This document shows positions 5,603 through 6,156 of a stretch of 6,156 nucleotides of DNA, piece after piece. Numbering within the stretch: the first letter of the stretch is position 1; each line of letters begins with the position of its first letter. Both the position numbers and the translations under genes were made by a program. This DNA comes from an uncultured Ruminococcus sp. (GTDB lineage: Bacteria; Bacillota_A; Clostridia; Oscillospirales; Ruminococcaceae), in assembly GCA_902782875.1 (NCBI GenBank), contig CACZPE010000231.1, positions 1 through 6,156 on the forward strand, in the 5' to 3' direction. A model generated the notes under the pieces. The model saw nothing but the letters and a program-made list of their open reading frames with translations. It was not told the DNA's origin and made no database searches.

Positions 5603-6156
5603 AAGCTGTTTTCTGCCGGTACTGCACACATCGAGCAGTTCCGCAAAGCTTCTTACCGATGCTGCAGGCTCAGAAGAGCTGTCCAGCTTTCCATACCCGT
5701 AAGCGGCATGGATAAACGGCACACCGGCTTCTGCCGCAGCAATATAATCTCCTTTAGTATCGCCTACGTATACAGGACTTACACAGCCGTTTTTCTCAAT
5801 GAGCTGCTTTATGGTCTCTGATTTGGGTTTGCCTGTATCTCCCCAGCAGAGATAGTCACTGAAAAAGCGTTCAAACCCCGTATACTCAAAGAATGCTTCG
5901 ATATAGCCGCACTGGCAGTTGCTGACTATAAAAAGCCTTCTGCCCGTGCCCAGTTTTGCGAGCAGCTTTTCATCCATAAAAAGCCTGCCGCCGTTTACAG
6001 CTATGTAGTTATTCTCCTCCTGGGCGCAGCGGTCAAGAAGCTCCATACGCCTTGTGGGAGAAAGATCGGGGAAAAGAGTATCTGCTATATCATCCATCGT
6101 CATACCCATGACAGAACGTATCTGCTCGCCTGTGAGCGTCTTATCCCTGAGCAGCG
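5600..6156 (-). CDS. HAD-family hydrolase (phosphatase-like), 5'-truncated by window edge
   Basis: C-terminal 184 or so residues of a haloacid dehalogenase superfamily hydrolase; the frame stays open to the right edge, so the N-terminal nucleophile motif (DxDGT type) lies outside. What remains is a helical cap segment (TGEQIRSVMGMTMDDIA, near the edge), then the core motifs in order: motif II Ser in FIVSNCQ (about 5921-5923), motif III Lys in GDTGKPKSE, and motif IV in VYVGDTKGD, with acidic Asp at 5759-5761 and a second Asp four residues on, followed by the usual AAEAGVPFI stretch. The order and cap type fit class I, phosphoglycolate phosphatase-like (Gph/PGMB-type) enzymes. These are soluble Mg-dependent phosphatases of small phosphorylated metabolites, and the substrate cannot be inferred from sequence alone. 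The ATG at 6107-6109 is internal, since coding similarity continues upstream of it. The TAA stop lies 11 bp before the dCMP deaminase start, so the two are probably co-transcribed; a nucleotide substrate is conceivable but is only a context guess. Confidence 0.88.
   Translation of the reverse strand, partial: LLRDKTLTGEQIRSVMGMTMDDIADTLFPDLSPTRRMELLDRCAQEENNYIAVNGGRLFMDEKLLAKLGTGRRLFIVSNCQCGYIEAFFEYTGFERFFSDYLCWGDTGKPKSETIKQLIEKNGCVSPVYVGDTKGDYIAAAEAGVPFIHAAYGYGKLDSSSEPAASVRSFAELLDVCSTGRKQL

Larger units (their letters stand above)
1..6156 (-). other. Probable single operon of seven co-directional genes
   Basis: HAD hydrolase, dCMP deaminase, ymfF-like, ymfH-like, lgt, lipoprotein and folD all read leftward with gaps of 11, about 114, 1, 0, -4 and 15 bp. 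No hairpin followed by a T-run was seen in any gap. The promoter should lie beyond the right edge, unless a secondary one exists in the 4989-5102 gap, where no good -35/-10 pair was found. Co-transcription is inferred from spacing only. Confidence 0.65.

Noticed and set aside
1..6156. Mobile element, CRISPR array, RNA gene or defence island
   Set aside because: No direct-repeat array, transposase, integrase, toxin-antitoxin pair or tRNA/rRNA was seen, and nearly every base is in housekeeping-type genes.

Overview
The window looks like a chromosomal core region of a Clostridia-type Gram-positive bacterium, most like Ruminococcus/Oscillospiraceae. This rests on the YmfF/YmfH-type M16 pair, a Firmicutes-style Lgt, strong AGGAGG/GAGGTGATC ribosome binding sites, a short-signal lipoprotein and moderate GC. 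The species cannot be read from the sequence. Nothing mobile is visible: no transposase, integrase, phage gene, CRISPR array, tRNA or rRNA.

All seven genes lie on the minus strand and form one tightly packed run, so transcription goes from high to low coordinates. In that order they are: a HAD-family phosphatase (5' end outside the window), a dCMP deaminase, an M16 peptidase-like protein without the zinc site (YmfF type), an M16 peptidase with an intact HxxEH site (YmfH type), prolipoprotein diacylglyceryl transferase (lgt), a lipoprotein with an internally duplicated domain, and folD (3' end outside the window). Successive genes are separated by 11 bp, about 114 bp, 1 bp, 0 bp, a 4-bp overlap (GTGA) and 15 bp. 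No rho-independent terminator or convincing promoter was found, so one operon with a promoter beyond the right edge is the simplest reading. The 114-bp gap is the only place where an internal promoter or regulatory site could sit, and it holds a perfect 15-bp palindrome.

Two themes run through the cluster. The dCMP deaminase makes dUMP, and FolD interconverts the methylene-tetrahydrofolate that thymidylate synthase uses to turn dUMP into dTMP. The central block is about the cell envelope and peptides: the M16 pair, the enzyme that lipidates lipoproteins, and a predicted substrate of that enzyme encoded directly after it. I see no clearly new defence or mobile system. The most interesting items are the duplicated-domain lipoprotein coupled to lgt and its placement beside an asymmetric M16 pair.

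Several starts were reassigned from ribosome binding sites: ATG at 5588 for the deaminase, GTG at 4988 for the YmfF-like protein, ATG at 3718 for the YmfH-like protein, and GTG at 2431 and 1412 for lgt and the lipoprotein. Every stretch between genes is shorter than 120 bp.
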